A stretch of DNA of 64,000 nucleotides from Thraustochytrium sp. TN22 (GCA_013306675.1 JABLUY010000098.1:57729-121728), one strand, 5' to 3'; positions 18,287 through 28,405 are shown, counted from the stretch's first letter. The notes: generated by a model from the letters alone, not told the origin. Numbers and translations: made by a program.

Positions 18287-19225
18287 ATGCGGCGCATTAT
18301 TCGCGAGAGCAAGGCGCGGCGTGAGCAGCGGCGGCAGTCGCGCGCTCCGTCAACCATCGCCGAGGAGGTCGAGGAGGAACCGGACGGCGAGGAGCCCGAG
18401 CCGCGGCCCATCCTGCCACCCGGCGTGGCGCAATCGTCGCTGCCGCGCGACTGGGCCACTACGAGGCCGGGGTCGCGCCGCAGCCTGGGCCACAAGTCGC
18501 AGGCCTCGGAGACGACCCGTCGCTCGGACGTGAGCCCGACGCGCAGCGTCGCCAGCATTGTGAGCAAGGCCAGCCGCACCGACATGGACGCCGTGTACCA
18601 GCAGGACATGCTTGACGCCGATGAGGCCATGCTCAATCCGGACGCCGACCACGTGGCCGAGGCCGACGAGGCCGACTTTGAGATATACGACCTGCCACGG
18701 CCTGGCGATGGCGCCGGCGCGTCGGCCAAGGGCCGCTCTCGAAAGGGGGGGAAGATGTTCGCGCCCATGGTCTCGCGTCGGCTTAGCGTCGGCATTAACA
18801 AGCTCGTTGGCGTGCGCGCCTCGGCCGCCCACGCACGAGGCGGCGCGCTGCGCGACGCGCCGCCCGCCGCCGCCTCGCCGTCCTCTCCCACGCCCTCGCT
18901 GCAGGAGCGCCCGCGCGGCGGCTCCATGCAGCGCCGCATTTCGGCCACCAGCAAGCGCCTCTCGCTGCGCCGCTCCGTGGACCCCGAGCGCCAGGCTGAG
19001 CGCGAGGCCGCCAAAGCCGAGCGCGTCCAGTCCAAGGCGCGCGACAAGGCGCAGCGCAGCTACGAGCGCCGCCGTCGCCGCGATATCAAGAACAACCCCT
19101 GGTACCCGGCCGGCGTGGACTTTCGCTACCTGAGTCCCAAGAGCAAGTGGATCCCCAACCTTGGCCACTTCGACGACCAGGCTGACTTTGGCGACGAGAC
19201 GCGCCTCGTCGGTGTTGTGCTCTAA
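18287..19225 (+). CDS. Basic low-complexity protein of unknown function
   Basis: This 312-residue protein matches no family I recognise. It begins MRRIIRESKARREQRRQSRA, then has an acidic Glu/Pro stretch (about 23-45) and Ser/Arg-rich segments with possible phosphorylation sites (SPTRSVAS). An Asp/Glu-rich patch spans about 100-140 (DADEAMLNPDADH). Residues 225-275 form a highly charged, probably helical Arg/Lys/Glu stretch. The C-terminus turns ordered and aromatic (NPWYPAGVDFRYLSPKSKWI, then LGHFDDQADFGDE), which may be a short conserved tail motif. Codon use and frame length support a real gene, and the start has a favourable context (agaATGc). It converges with the holocytochrome-c synthase gene. 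A cytoskeletal or scaffold role is only a guess. Confidence 0.7.
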   Translation: MRRIIRESKARREQRRQSRAPSTIAEEVEEEPDGEEPEPRPILPPGVAQSSLPRDWATTRPGSRRSLGHKSQASETTRRSDVSPTRSVASIVSKASRTDMDAVYQQDMLDADEAMLNPDADHVAEADEADFEIYDLPRPGDGAGASAKGRSRKGGKMFAPMVSRRLSVGINKLVGVRASAAHARGGALRDAPPAAASPSSPTPSLQERPRGGSMQRRISATSKRLSLRRSVDPERQAEREAAKAERVQSKARDKAQRSYERRRRRDIKNNPWYPAGVDFRYLSPKSKWIPNLGHFDDQADFGDETRLVGVVL

Positions 19226-19957
19226 TGGACGGAGTTCTGGCTCGCGCGCTCGCGTTCGTGCTCGGTGCTCGGTGCTCGGTGCTCGTGCTCAGCTCCGTCT
19301 ATGTACGTACGTCGAACGGGAACTGTCTTCGGCGCGTGTGCGACTCCCGCCCGCGCGCGACCCGCCACCGACACTTCCGTACATACACGGGCAACAAATA
19401 CACCCACTTACACACACACACAAATCCTTCTCGAGCGTCTTCTCGCGCCCTGCCGCGCCGGAGAAGGAACGCGGAGTACGGGTCGTGTGTCGCTTCCTCG
19501 CCTCCCGCTGTTGTCTCGGAGGTGATCCCCGTCTCCGCTGCGGCCTGCTCGTCTCTCTCGCCGCTCTCTATTGACCGTCTCGCCTGTGATGTGGGAGAAT
19601 GCATGCGTGCACGCCAAGAAGATGCCACGTGCCTTTTCGGCTCACGAGGAGCCGTCTTGGCGCTGACTCTACCCTACCATACCACAAGTGAGGCCATTTG
19701 ACAAGCGCGTGAGAGCCCCAAAAAGAGACGCTTTGGTGCCTTTCCCCCCTTGCGGATTGAACAAACTCACAAGCATTTTGATCGGATAACTAACCGCCTT
19801 GCCCATGAATCCCTCAACAAACTCACATCAGGCACAATCTTTGGAATGGGATGCTGGCAGGATGACATACACTTTCACGTTCACCATGCCGCGCGCTGGC
19901 CCGCTTTCCCTCTGGGGCCCGCTTCAGAGCCGGCCTCTCTGGCAAGCCGCAATGCGC
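19226..19957. other. Convergent 3' flanks, no gene seen
   Basis: The 732 bases between two convergent stops have a lower GC content than the coding DNA around them. A short CA run lies near 19413-19424. Overlapping open frames on both strands lack convincing composition. Confidence 0.5.
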
Positions 19958-21229
19958 CTACTGCTGCTGAGCCTGCGCGCGGAGCTCCTGCGCGCGGTCC
20001 TCAAAGCGAGACATGCACGAGAGCATGTCATCCAGCTTCTGCTCCGAGCTCATGTCGGCCTTGAAGCTGCGCGCCTCCTTGGAGCACACAATCTCCGCCA
20101 TGCAATACGTGAGTGCGACGCTCGCCTGCTGGCACTCCGCCTCCGTCGAGCACGTGTCCACCTTCTTGAAGCACGCCTGGCACGCCGGCCCGATGCGCTC
20201 CGAGAAGCTGCGCAACTGCGCAGCGTCCATGGTGGAGAAATCAGACGACGCAGCCTCCGTCTCAGGCGCGGCCGCCGCAGGGGTGGCAGAGGAGGCCGCG
20301 GCCGCCGGCGCCTCCTTCTTGGGCATGACCGACGCCGGCAGCTGCTCCATGGCCTCCAGCGCCGAGAACCGCACGCGATCCCACAGGCTCGCGGGCGAGT
20401 CCAGAGCCGGCCGCGTGTCCATGGTGATGCTCTTGATCGACTTGATGTCGTGCAGCTCCGGCTTCTCGTCCTGCTTCGACTTGGCCTCGTCGTAGTAGTA
20501 GTCGATCACGTACCGCACCTCGCGCCCGTTGCGGTCCACGTACCAGTCGTGGCGGTCGAACGGCTTCGGGTACCCCATAAAGGTCGACTTGAACCACGCC
20601 TTGGGCGACAGGTCGTGCGGCCGGCCCATGAAGCGCGACAGCCGCACGCCGTTCGCCGCCGCGAAGTCCTCCGGGTGCAGCGCCTGCTCCCACTGCACCA
20701 CCTGCTGCCACGTGCGCTCGTTCATGTTGTTGTGCACCGCCACGATCGTCGCCACCTCGTCCTCCTCCACGTCGTCCTCCAGTTTGCCCTTGCGCCGCAT
20801 CGCGTTGTAGAACATCTGCGCCGACGGGTACTCCCACGTGTCGCCCTCCGTGCCGCCCTTGGGGATGAACGACCGCACGCGCTCCGTCGACAGCACCTTC
20901 TTCTGCCCCGGCGCCGGCAGCTGGTTCGGGTTCAGCGGCATCTGGTTCGTCGGGTCGATCGGCTGCGCGTACACGTTGTACGTCACCTGGCCGTCGTGCT
21001 TGACCGGGCAGCCGCCCGCCGCTGCCGGGGCCTCGTGCTTGACCGGGCAGCCGCCCGCAGCGGCGGCTGCCGGAGCCTCGTGCTTGACGGGGCAGCCGCC
21101 CGCGGCGGCCGCCGCCGGGGCCGCGTCGGGGTCGGTCGCCGCGCCGTCATGCTTGACAGGGCAGCCGCCCTGCTGCGCCTTGTGCTGGTCCTGCGCCGCC
21201 GCCGCGGGCGAGCTGGTCTGGCCGCCCAT
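19958..21229 (-). CDS. HCCS: Holocytochrome-c synthase (cytochrome c haem lyase) with Cys-rich C-terminal extension
   Basis: The protein has 423 residues, starting at MGGQTSSPAA (ATG at 21229). Four CPVKH haem-binding motifs lie at residues 23, 46, 61 and 74, separated by Ala-rich linkers. The HCCS core follows: IVAVHNNMNERTWQQVVQWE, with His166 at the position of the haem-ligating histidine, then FMGYPKPFDRHDWYVDRNGR and EVRYVIDYYYDE. The enzyme attaches haem covalently to cytochromes c in the mitochondrial intermembrane space (system III). Most homologues end shortly after the core. Here an Ala-rich linker leads to a domain at about 345-423 with Cys at 350, 353, 360, 366, 376, 382 and 405 (GPACQACFKKVDTC, then YCMAEIVC), resembling a GCK- or CHCH-like module. 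An upstream in-frame extension exists but is GC-repeat leader sequence. Confidence 0.93.
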   Translation of the reverse strand: MGGQTSSPAAAAQDQHKAQQGGCPVKHDGAATDPDAAPAAAAAGGCPVKHEAPAAAAAGGCPVKHEAPAAAGGCPVKHDGQVTYNVYAQPIDPTNQMPLNPNQLPAPGQKKVLSTERVRSFIPKGGTEGDTWEYPSAQMFYNAMRRKGKLEDDVEEDEVATIVAVHNNMNERTWQQVVQWEQALHPEDFAAANGVRLSRFMGRPHDLSPKAWFKSTFMGYPKPFDRHDWYVDRNGREVRYVIDYYYDEAKSKQDEKPELHDIKSIKSITMDTRPALDSPASLWDRVRFSALEAMEQLPASVMPKKEAPAAAASSATPAAAAPETEAASSDFSTMDAAQLRSFSERIGPACQACFKKVDTCSTEAECQQASVALTYCMAEIVCSKEARSFKADMSSEQKLDDMLSCMSRFEDRAQELRAQAQQQ

Positions 21230-21846
21230 GGTGCCGAGGCGCCGCGCCTGGGTCCGTCTGCGCTCCGATGTCTTGCGCTCCGCTCCGGTCCGCGCCGGTC
21301 CGCGCCGGTCCGCGCCGCGCCGCGCCGCGCCTCGCCGCGCCGAGCCGAGCCGCGCCGCGCCTCCGCGGGAGGGTTCTCGGACTGCGCGAGGCCGCCGACT
21401 CGCCGAGGCCGAGGAGCGCTCCGCGGCCGCGGCCAGCCAGTCACTTGTCCGCGGTCCCGGGCCGCCCCGGCGGCCGCCCGGATACACGCGCGCACCGCCG
21501 GCGATCAGAGGCCCGGGCCGGCCACGGGTGGCTGCAAGCAAGCAAGCGCAAGCAAGCAAGCACTGCAAGCAAAGCCGCGAAAGCAGAACTGCGCGAGCGT
21601 GCGAGCGAGCGAGCAGGCCGCTCGAGCAAGCTAGCTAGCTAGCTAGAAGCAGAACCACAGGTCACAGTCGGCGATGTGGCGTGGCGATGACGATGACGCT
21701 CGCTGTCGTGGCACTGGGTCGTGATCTCGGTTTAGGAAAGGCGAGCTGCGCGAGCAAGCTGCGCGAGCAAGCCGGATCACGGGTTCACAGTCGGTGTGGT
21801 GCGGCGATGACATGGCACTCGAAGGTGGCGCGGGACGAGTTCGGTT
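21230..21846. other. Spacer between the HCCS start and the P4-ATPase stop
   Basis: It contains CCGCGCCGGT/CCGCGC repeats (21287-21356) just upstream of the HCCS start, a CAAG-rich run (21532-21575) and a CTAG run (21628-21647). Further along is a near-duplicate pair beginning cacagtcgg (about 21664 and 21786). No gene was seen. Confidence 0.5.
21628..21647. promoter_or_regulatory. AGCTAGCTAGCT run upstream of HCCS
   Basis: Four overlapping AGCT/CTAG units lie about 400 bases upstream of the minus-strand start at 21229. The same word recurs in other 5' flanks; its function is unknown. Confidence 0.3.
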
Positions 21847-24800
21847 TTATGTTACAGAGGTGAGCTGCGAGAGCTCGCCGCCCTGCGCCGCCGCGGCGTC
21901 CGGGTGCACGGCGCGGTCAGCGTCGGCGACCGCAGCGGGGGCGCTAGGGGCGCTAGGGGAGGGTGTGGCCGGTGCAGGAGAAGACCCGAAGGAAACGAGG
22001 AGGCGAGCGAAGATGGGAGCGAGGACGTCGAGAGCAACGATGAGGAAGAGTGCCGCAGCGATGATGTTCCAAAGCACGCGCGCGTTCTGATTGAAGAGGA
22101 GGCTGAGCTGCAGGGCGCGGTAGTCGACGAGCGTGGCGATGACGATCACCATCACGAGGTTGAAAAGGACGCCGAGCGCGAAGGGAAGCGTATAGCAGGA
22201 TGCCGAGAGCACCTGGCGCAGCGTGAGGATGAAAACTAGGCAGACGTATAAGCGAGTGGCGAGGAAGTCCATGCTGTTCGCCGGCGTGGCGTAGACCACC
22301 AGCGTAAAGGCGACGAGCGAGTGCGCAATGCCGCGCAGCAGGTGCAAGTCGGCCGTGGCGCGGCGCAGGAGCAAGTTGCTCTGCCCGAGCGCGAACTTTT
22401 CCGGCTCGTTCAGCAGCTTGGACGGCGGCACGGTGTCCGTGTCGAAGAAGGCGAGCATGAAGACCGGGACTGCCACGAAGACGTTCACCAGCGTGGACAT
22501 GGCGTCATTGAAGATGGTCGTGCCGCTGAGCATGGAAAAGCAGTTGAAGAAGAACGAGGTCCAGGTGAACATAAGGTTCCCGTAAAAGACGAGCAGCGTC
22601 GCCTTGCCGAGTCGCAGGTAGCCGAGGCGGCCATGCACGAGGAGGAGCGGGGCCAGGTCACGGAAGCGCGGCAGGCTAAAGTCCGCCGCGGACGCCGCGT
22701 GGGTGCCCTCGCGGCCCGCGAGGCCGACGCCGACGCTGGCCGCCTGGATCATCGGTACGTCGTTGGTTCCGTCGCCCACGGCCAGCGTCGTGGGCCGCGG
22801 CCGCACGCGCTCGCTCACGAGCCGAACGAGCTGTGCTTTTTGCGCTGGTGACGTTCGGCACGCGAGCACTGCGCCACAGCGGCGCGCCAGCTCCACAAAG
22901 GCGTGCTGCACCTCGCCGCAACTCGAGTCGCTCAGAAAGTGCCGTAGCACTTCGCCGTCCACAACCAGCGCATCATCTGGGAACTCGGCGCGCGCACGCA
23001 TCTCCGCGCGGGGCTCCAAGAGCGCGCCCAGGCCGAGAAAGGGACGCAAGGCGCGCCGCAGGCGCGCGAGCGCGCTTTGCGCCACGCTCCCTCTGCGGCT
23101 CGCCTCGAGCCTGGACTTCTCGCGCCCTTCCTCCTCTGCGTCTTCATGGTCCTCGCCCACTTGCAGGTCGCAAGTCTCCTCACTGCCCGTCGCCTGTGCC
23201 GCCATCTTCGCCTTCAGTCGGCCCTGCCGGCGCTGCGCAACTCGAGCGTCCTCGATGCACGCCAAGATGCTCGCGGTCGTCGCGTTGTCCTCGAGCGTGC
23301 CGTCCGAGGTGTGCGACTCGGCGCTGCTGCGCAGGCGCAGGATCGCCTGCTCCTGGGCCGCCACCTCGGACGCGGTGAGGCGCCACACCGTAGAGTGTTT
23401 GTTGACGAGCCCCACCGAGTAACCAATGTCGACAGCCGTCTCGACCTTGTCGCCGGTGATGACCCAGATGTTGATGCCGGCGTTACGGAGCGTGGCGATC
23501 GTCTCCGGTACCTCGGCCTGCACGCGATCCTCCACCGAGGTGGTCCCAAGGTACTCGAGGTCGCGCTCTAGCAGACAGGCCGCCTCGTGCGTGAGTTCGT
23601 CGCGCTCCTCGCCCGTCGCGGCGAGCGCAGGCCGGTAGGCGTCCTCCACCCAGGCGCGGAAGTCGTCGGGGTCAAGCTCGCGTTGCGCCACGACCAGCGT
23701 GCGGAAGCCAGCCGAGGCGGCGTTGGCCAGCTGCGCCTCGACATCCTCGCGCGAGGCGCCGCCGCAGTAGCTCGAGGTCACGCCGAGCACCTCATTGTCG
23801 GCGCCCTTGCAAAAGAGCATGAGCCGGCGCTCGCCGTCCGGCTCGCGCACGACCACCGACATACGCTTGCGCCGGCTCGTAAAGCTGTTCACCGCGAGCA
23901 CCTGCCACTTCTCAAAGGATCGCGCCGCCAGCCCCAGGTGCTTGCACATGAGGCAAATCACATTGGCACCCTGCGTCGCCACAAACTCCACGCCGAGCGC
24001 CGCGGCGCCCGCCACAAGCGCCTCCTCGTCCGGGCTTTCCGCATTGTACGTGACGCGGTCCGAGATGCGCGCCGGCTCCGTGCCGTCCACCAACAGGAGC
24101 TGCGAAGAGTCCGACCGGTCCATGTCGAGACCGAGGTCCACGGTGTCCTGGCCGTCGCGGCGCTGCCGGGGAAGCGGCGCGTAGGCCCGACGGATGCGGA
24201 CCGTAGAGTCGGCACGGGAGCCAGTCGCGCCCTCGTAGCTGTACGTGGCGCGTGCGATGCCCTCCACCGAATGCACCGCCCGAATGTCCACCTCAAGCGA
24301 GTTCTCGCGGTCGATGAGGACCGTGTGGCAAACCGCGAGCGCGCGCAGGAGGCGCTCCACGAGCTCGAGGCGCGCAGGCGCCTGCTCGCGCAACACGCCG
24401 GTAGCCCGCAGCAGGTTGGAGAACATGTGCCGCGTCTGTGCGCCTGAAGCCTTGCCTGGCAGTCGTTGGTCCACCTGCGCCACGTCCTCGCGCGAGGTCG
24501 CTCCGTACGAAGTAGTGCCCACAGAAAAGCCCACGAGCCGGAGCTCGTTGCGCGTCAACGTCCCGGTCTTATCGGAGAAGAGCCAGTCCACCTGGCCAAT
24601 CTCCTGCGCTAGGGACGTCGTGTTGCACCGCGCGGCGCGGTCCGCCTCGGGACAGTACATGTTCAGGTCGTGCCGGATGTACACGTTCGCCTGTACCTGC
24701 GCGATACCCTCTTGAACGGCGTACAGCAAAATGGGCAACAGGTTCTTGTACAGGATAATGTAGTGGCACAGCTGCCCGAGCCACGGCGGAAAGACGGCAT

Positions 24801-25941
24801 CCTTCTTTGCCGTGAGCCGGAGGTACCAGAGCTTGGACTCGTCCACCCACGGATGAAGGAAAAAAAGCATTTCGGAGAGCAGCACGAGCGTGAGCCAGAG
24901 CACCAGAACGATGAGGACAATTTCGTTTGTCGAACGCTCCGCCTTGGACTGCTTCTCCGTGCTGCCGCCGTCCGCCATGAGCACCTTCGTCTCGCGCCCC
25001 GTGTACAGGACGACCCCGAGCACCCACTTGACGTTGCGCACGATGGCGCCACGGTATAACATATTGTTGGCGGCGAACTTGATGCGGCTCTCCCCGGCAA
25101 TAGCACTGTTCAAGGCCAGTTCGCCCTTGAGCGAGGACACCGAGGCGTTGGGCGCGTCGTAGGTGGCGTGGGCGCCCTCGAGCGCGCTCACGAGGCGCGG
25201 CACGTCCACGGTGACCTCCTCGAGCAGATCAGCCTCGGCGCTTTCGGGCGCCTTGTTCGTGCATAGCGTGACTAGCTCTGGGATGGTCAGCACACGCTTC
25301 AGGTAGGACTCGCCGTCGATCTTGGAGGTCTCGGCGTAGACACAGGGGTCCGCGAAGACGTGGCTTGACACGAGGACCAGGACGTCGGCCGGTACCTCCT
25401 GGTCCTTGCGTAGCTTGATGATTTGGCCGCGCCGGAGCGAAGCCCAGCTGCGTACGGCAAACTTCCGCGCGCTCGTGTCCAGCACGCGGCACCGTCGACC
25501 GTTGGTCCGCTGGTCCTCCTGCAGGCGGCGCAGGTCGTCCACGGCCTCCGAAGTCATGTTGAAGACAAAGATGGCCAGCAGCGTCACAAGCTGGCCCCAC
25601 GGCGTGATGGACGCATCGAAGGCGCGCGTGTAGGTGCCGACGAGCATAATGAGGCTAACCACGGCAAAGTACACGTTGCCCACGCGGCGGAACTGCAACA
25701 AAAACGCACGAGGCAGGAACGTCCATCGCGAGTACTTGGTCGTCGACACCGCGTTGGTCCCGCCGCGATGGTGCAGCGCGCTAAAAAGGTGCGCGCCATC
25801 TGTCTCGGGCAGCAAAGCGCACTCTGTGGAAGAGCCCGTGCGCCCGCGCAAAAAGGTGGGCGCCGCTAGCCGCGGCGTCACCTCGGCCAGGCGTCGCCGC
25901 GACACCGCGCGCAAACCCGCCGCGGTCGCTCTTGCGGGCAT
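21847..25941 (-). CDS. P4-type ATPase (phospholipid flippase)
   Basis: The protein has 1364 residues from MPARATAAGL; the upstream frame has no other ATG. The catalytic aspartate is Asp457 in DKTGTLTRNE. The M4 segment reads LLPILLYAVQEG where P4-ATPases usually have PISLYV. The actuator loop is SKIDGES rather than the usual DGET. The hinge reads VGDGTNDVPMIQAASVGVGL and the nucleotide domain includes YNAESPDEEALV. N-terminal spans lie at about 88-104 and 112-130, and several C-terminal spans follow the P domain (FYGNLMFTWTSFFFNCFSML). Flippases move phosphatidylserine or phosphatidylethanolamine to the cytosolic leaflet, usually with a CDC50 subunit, which is not encoded here. The long charged insert after the nucleotide domain (AEEEGREKSRLEASRRGS) is probably regulatory. 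Confidence 0.93.
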   Translation of the reverse strand: MPARATAAGLRAVSRRRLAEVTPRLAAPTFLRGRTGSSTECALLPETDGAHLFSALHHRGGTNAVSTTKYSRWTFLPRAFLLQFRRVGNVYFAVVSLIMLVGTYTRAFDASITPWGQLVTLLAIFVFNMTSEAVDDLRRLQEDQRTNGRRCRVLDTSARKFAVRSWASLRRGQIIKLRKDQEVPADVLVLVSSHVFADPCVYAETSKIDGESYLKRVLTIPELVTLCTNKAPESAEADLLEEVTVDVPRLVSALEGAHATYDAPNASVSSLKGELALNSAIAGESRIKFAANNMLYRGAIVRNVKWVLGVVLYTGRETKVLMADGGSTEKQSKAERSTNEIVLIVLVLWLTLVLLSEMLFFLHPWVDESKLWYLRLTAKKDAVFPPWLGQLCHYIILYKNLLPILLYAVQEGIAQVQANVYIRHDLNMYCPEADRAARCNTTSLAQEIGQVDWLFSDKTGTLTRNELRLVGFSVGTTSYGATSREDVAQVDQRLPGKASGAQTRHMFSNLLRATGVLREQAPARLELVERLLRALAVCHTVLIDRENSLEVDIRAVHSVEGIARATYSYEGATGSRADSTVRIRRAYAPLPRQRRDGQDTVDLGLDMDRSDSSQLLLVDGTEPARISDRVTYNAESPDEEALVAGAAALGVEFVATQGANVICLMCKHLGLAARSFEKWQVLAVNSFTSRRKRMSVVVREPDGERRLMLFCKGADNEVLGVTSSYCGGASREDVEAQLANAASAGFRTLVVAQRELDPDDFRAWVEDAYRPALAATGEERDELTHEAACLLERDLEYLGTTSVEDRVQAEVPETIATLRNAGINIWVITGDKVETAVDIGYSVGLVNKHSTVWRLTASEVAAQEQAILRLRSSAESHTSDGTLEDNATTASILACIEDARVAQRRQGRLKAKMAAQATGSEETCDLQVGEDHEDAEEEGREKSRLEASRRGSVAQSALARLRRALRPFLGLGALLEPRAEMRARAEFPDDALVVDGEVLRHFLSDSSCGEVQHAFVELARRCGAVLACRTSPAQKAQLVRLVSERVRPRPTTLAVGDGTNDVPMIQAASVGVGLAGREGTHAASAADFSLPRFRDLAPLLLVHGRLGYLRLGKATLLVFYGNLMFTWTSFFFNCFSMLSGTTIFNDAMSTLVNVFVAVPVFMLAFFDTDTVPPSKLLNEPEKFALGQSNLLLRRATADLHLLRGIAHSLVAFTLVVYATPANSMDFLATRLYVCLVFILTLRQVLSASCYTLPFALGVLFNLVMVIVIATLVDYRALQLSLLFNQNARVLWNIIAAALFLIVALDVLAPIFARLLVSFGSSPAPATPSPSAPSAPAAVADADRAVHPDAAAAQGGELSQLTSVT

Positions 25942-26421
25942 GACGCTGCCCTGCGCAGCGCCGTGTCGCGCCGCGCCGCGCCGCGCCACTCCGCGCCGCG
26001 CTACGAGTCTGCCACGCTCTGCCCGTCTGTGTGCCTTGCGCAGCCTGCAGTGCGTCCCACTCCAGACCTCGCTGCATACTGGGCAAAGACTCTCAGGAAA
26101 CCGAGCCCGCCATAGATGGCCGTTTTGCGGAGGAGGCCTGGCGGGGGAGCTTGCCACTAGTAGGCCTAGCTAGTCTCTGGGGACGATCTGCTTTTCACAG
26201 TGTACTGGCCATGGTGGATGGTACCGGGGTACTGCCCGGTGCACCAAGGTGTCACACCAGACCTCATCGCATCGCCGATACAGTGCAGTCGGGGCGGGAC
26301 GATCGACGATAAAATAGGCGTTGGTTGTGGTTTCCTGTGCTACTTACGTTACGTTATGAGTCTGGCACAGTCTGCCTGCCTGCGAGTGTCATTCTCGGGT
26401 TCAAGTTGCGAGTCTACTACT
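25942..26421. other. Spacer between the P4-ATPase start and the C2-like gene stop
   Basis: GC pentanucleotide repeats (CGCGC, about 25960-26005) directly abut the ATPase start. A CTAG cluster (actagtaggcctagctagt, 26156-26174) lies about 215 bases upstream. The rest is less GC-rich, with no gene seen. Confidence 0.5.
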
Positions 26422-27741
26422 CTACACCGCTTCGTCTCCGAGCGGAGCTGCGTCGGCGTCCAAAGCCGAGGCAGCGCGCCGGGGAAGAGTAGGCCGCATG
26501 TAGCGGCGGAAGAAGGCGGGCGATTTGGTCGACGAATCCTCAAAGCGTTCATCAAAGATTGGAGGCACGCACTTGCCCTCGTGCGCGCTGGTGTCGTTCA
26601 GCTGCTTGTGCAGGTAAACGAGACGGTCGACGCGGGAGTGCGCGTCAATCTTGGCGTATTGGGCGCGCATGGTGTCGAGACGCTTCATGCGCGCATGGGC
26701 GAGCGGGAAGCGCTTCTCGTGCTCGCGCGGCGAGAGGATCTCGTTGTAGGCCTGGGAACTCGGCACGGCAAGCGTCTGACTCCATGTGTCGCGCATGACC
26801 TCTGGAATGGAGCGCGGAAGCATGGAGTACTCGAGGATCGTCTGCGTAGACTCGTCAGCCTTGAGCTGGTCCGAGTAGCCAAAGCCCAGGCTGCCATAGG
26901 CGAAGTAGAACTCGACCCCGAGTGAACCAACGTTGCGGTGATTGTGCAGCACGGTAAAGGAGCCGGAGCACGGCGAGCCGCGCACCAGGTCATGCACGTG
27001 GAAAGGAATGGAGCCGATGATATTGCTCGAATCCTTGATGGCCGTGGCGAAAGACTGCTGCGGAGAGACTTGGAACACATCGAGCTGAAAGAGGTTGAAT
27101 GGGTGCCGCGGGTTGTGGAGCAGGCGCAGCGGGAAGAAGTGGACGGCGCCCCAGGTGAGCTTGGAACCCCAATACTTGGCCCTGTCTGTGTACTTGGTCG
27201 TGTTGCGCAAACGCATGCGCACAAATATGAGGTTGGTAGGCTCGTAAACATCTTGCTCGAGCTCACCATGCACGATCTTGACGGCGAGCACACCGGAGAT
27301 GAGCGGGTAGAAGTTCTCTCCGTCTAATAGGCGCGCGTATCCGCCCTCCAACACACGGTGGCGCGCCGCCTCATCTCGCAGGTGGTGCTCAGCGTCTGCA
27401 TCGCGTTCCGCTTGGTACTCGTCGTTGATCTGCTGCTGCAGCTGCGAGTTCAGCTGTTGCTGCTGTTGCAGCTGTTGTTGCTGATGCTGCGACTGCACGA
27501 GCACCGGCGAGCTCACACCGCCACCTTCGCCGTCTGCGTCATGTCCTCCTTTAGTCCATCTTGCGAAGGCGGCGCTCGGTCTGCGTGAGGTGCTTTGCCT
27601 TCGCACCGCGGGTCGCAGCTTGGTCGTGCTGATGCTCCTGGTAAGGGCCGCGCCGAGGCCGGCCAGGGGCGACCCCGGCGGCGACCCATGCAGCGATCCG
27701 GATGAGCCCTTGGTGTCGAGTTGTTCCTCGGGCGTCGGCAT
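26422..27741 (-). CDS. C2-like domain protein with a Gln-rich segment
   Basis: The protein has 439 residues, starting at MPTPEEQLDTKGSSG. The first 80 residues are Ser/Arg/Gly-rich and probably disordered. A Gln-rich, likely coiled segment spans 85-120. From about 146 the sequence resembles a C2 beta-sandwich: LISGVLAVKIVHGELEQD, NLIFVRMRLRNTTKYTDRAK, FNLFQLDVFQ and IIGSIPFHVHDLV, then VEFYFAYG near 276. C2 domains bind membranes or proteins, often with calcium. The acidic loop residues needed for calcium are not clearly arranged, so a calcium-independent domain is possible. The C-terminal third is charged and helical without a recognised domain. It is divergent from SPAG6. A membrane-trafficking or signalling role is inferred only from the fold. 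Confidence 0.6.
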   Translation of the reverse strand: MPTPEEQLDTKGSSGSLHGSPPGSPLAGLGAALTRSISTTKLRPAVRRQSTSRRPSAAFARWTKGGHDADGEGGGVSSPVLVQSQHQQQQLQQQQQLNSQLQQQINDEYQAERDADAEHHLRDEAARHRVLEGGYARLLDGENFYPLISGVLAVKIVHGELEQDVYEPTNLIFVRMRLRNTTKYTDRAKYWGSKLTWGAVHFFPLRLLHNPRHPFNLFQLDVFQVSPQQSFATAIKDSSNIIGSIPFHVHDLVRGSPCSGSFTVLHNHRNVGSLGVEFYFAYGSLGFGYSDQLKADESTQTILEYSMLPRSIPEVMRDTWSQTLAVPSSQAYNEILSPREHEKRFPLAHARMKRLDTMRAQYAKIDAHSRVDRLVYLHKQLNDTSAHEGKCVPPIFDERFEDSSTKSPAFFRRYMRPTLPRRAASALDADAAPLGDEAV

Positions 27742-28178
27742 CGTGGGCGGGCGCCCTGCGCGGCGCCTCGCCGCTTTCGCTCGGCAGCGCTCGGAGTGCT
27801 CGGAGAGCTCAGGCTCTGCTGCTGCTGCTGTGCTACCGTTGACTGATCGACGCTCGCTGGCCGAGGCAACGCGCGTGCGTACACACTCGCAGATTCTCGC
27901 GGTGGCGGTGAGGGAAAAAAAAGCCAAGCGCACCACCACGAGCTCGGAACGCAGTCAGGCATGCAGACCGCTGCAGACCTCGTTCAGAACAGAGCCTTTG
28001 CCCCAGAGATGCGTTGCAGGCCTGGTTTGGTACTCGATGCACGCGTCGCACCACCTCGTACCTTGGAGGAGGTAGCTTGCACGGGGTCCGTTGCGTGCGC
28101 AGAGTCGTTAGCAGCCGAGACAAAAAAAGCGAACCACACGACAAGCGCACACCTTGTAAAACGAAGGAGAAAAAGAGC

Positions 28179-28180
<2 letters not shown>

Positions 28181-28209
<29 letters not shown>
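28181..28209. repeat. GA dinucleotide run
   Basis: About fifteen GA units lie in the shared 5' flank of the C2-like and SPAG6 genes. Confidence 0.95.
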
Positions 28210-28405
28210 TGTCGCGCGCGCGCGCGCACGCGCGCAGCACGTGCGGTGGAGACAAACGACGAGGACGAGAGTAGAGGAGGAAGAGAGACAGAGAGAGAGG
28301 CGCTGCGGCCGCAAGAAGCAAACTCCGCAAGTGCGAGCGAGCGAGCGAGAGCCTGCGAGCTGGCGCGGGCAGGCGAGCAGCGTGGCGCTTGCGTGAGTGA
28401 GAGCG

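Noticed and set aside
25942-26157. 72-residue N-terminal extension of the P4-ATPase
   Set aside because: It begins at GTG and is encoded partly by CGCGC repeats; the ATG at 25941 is the first in frame.
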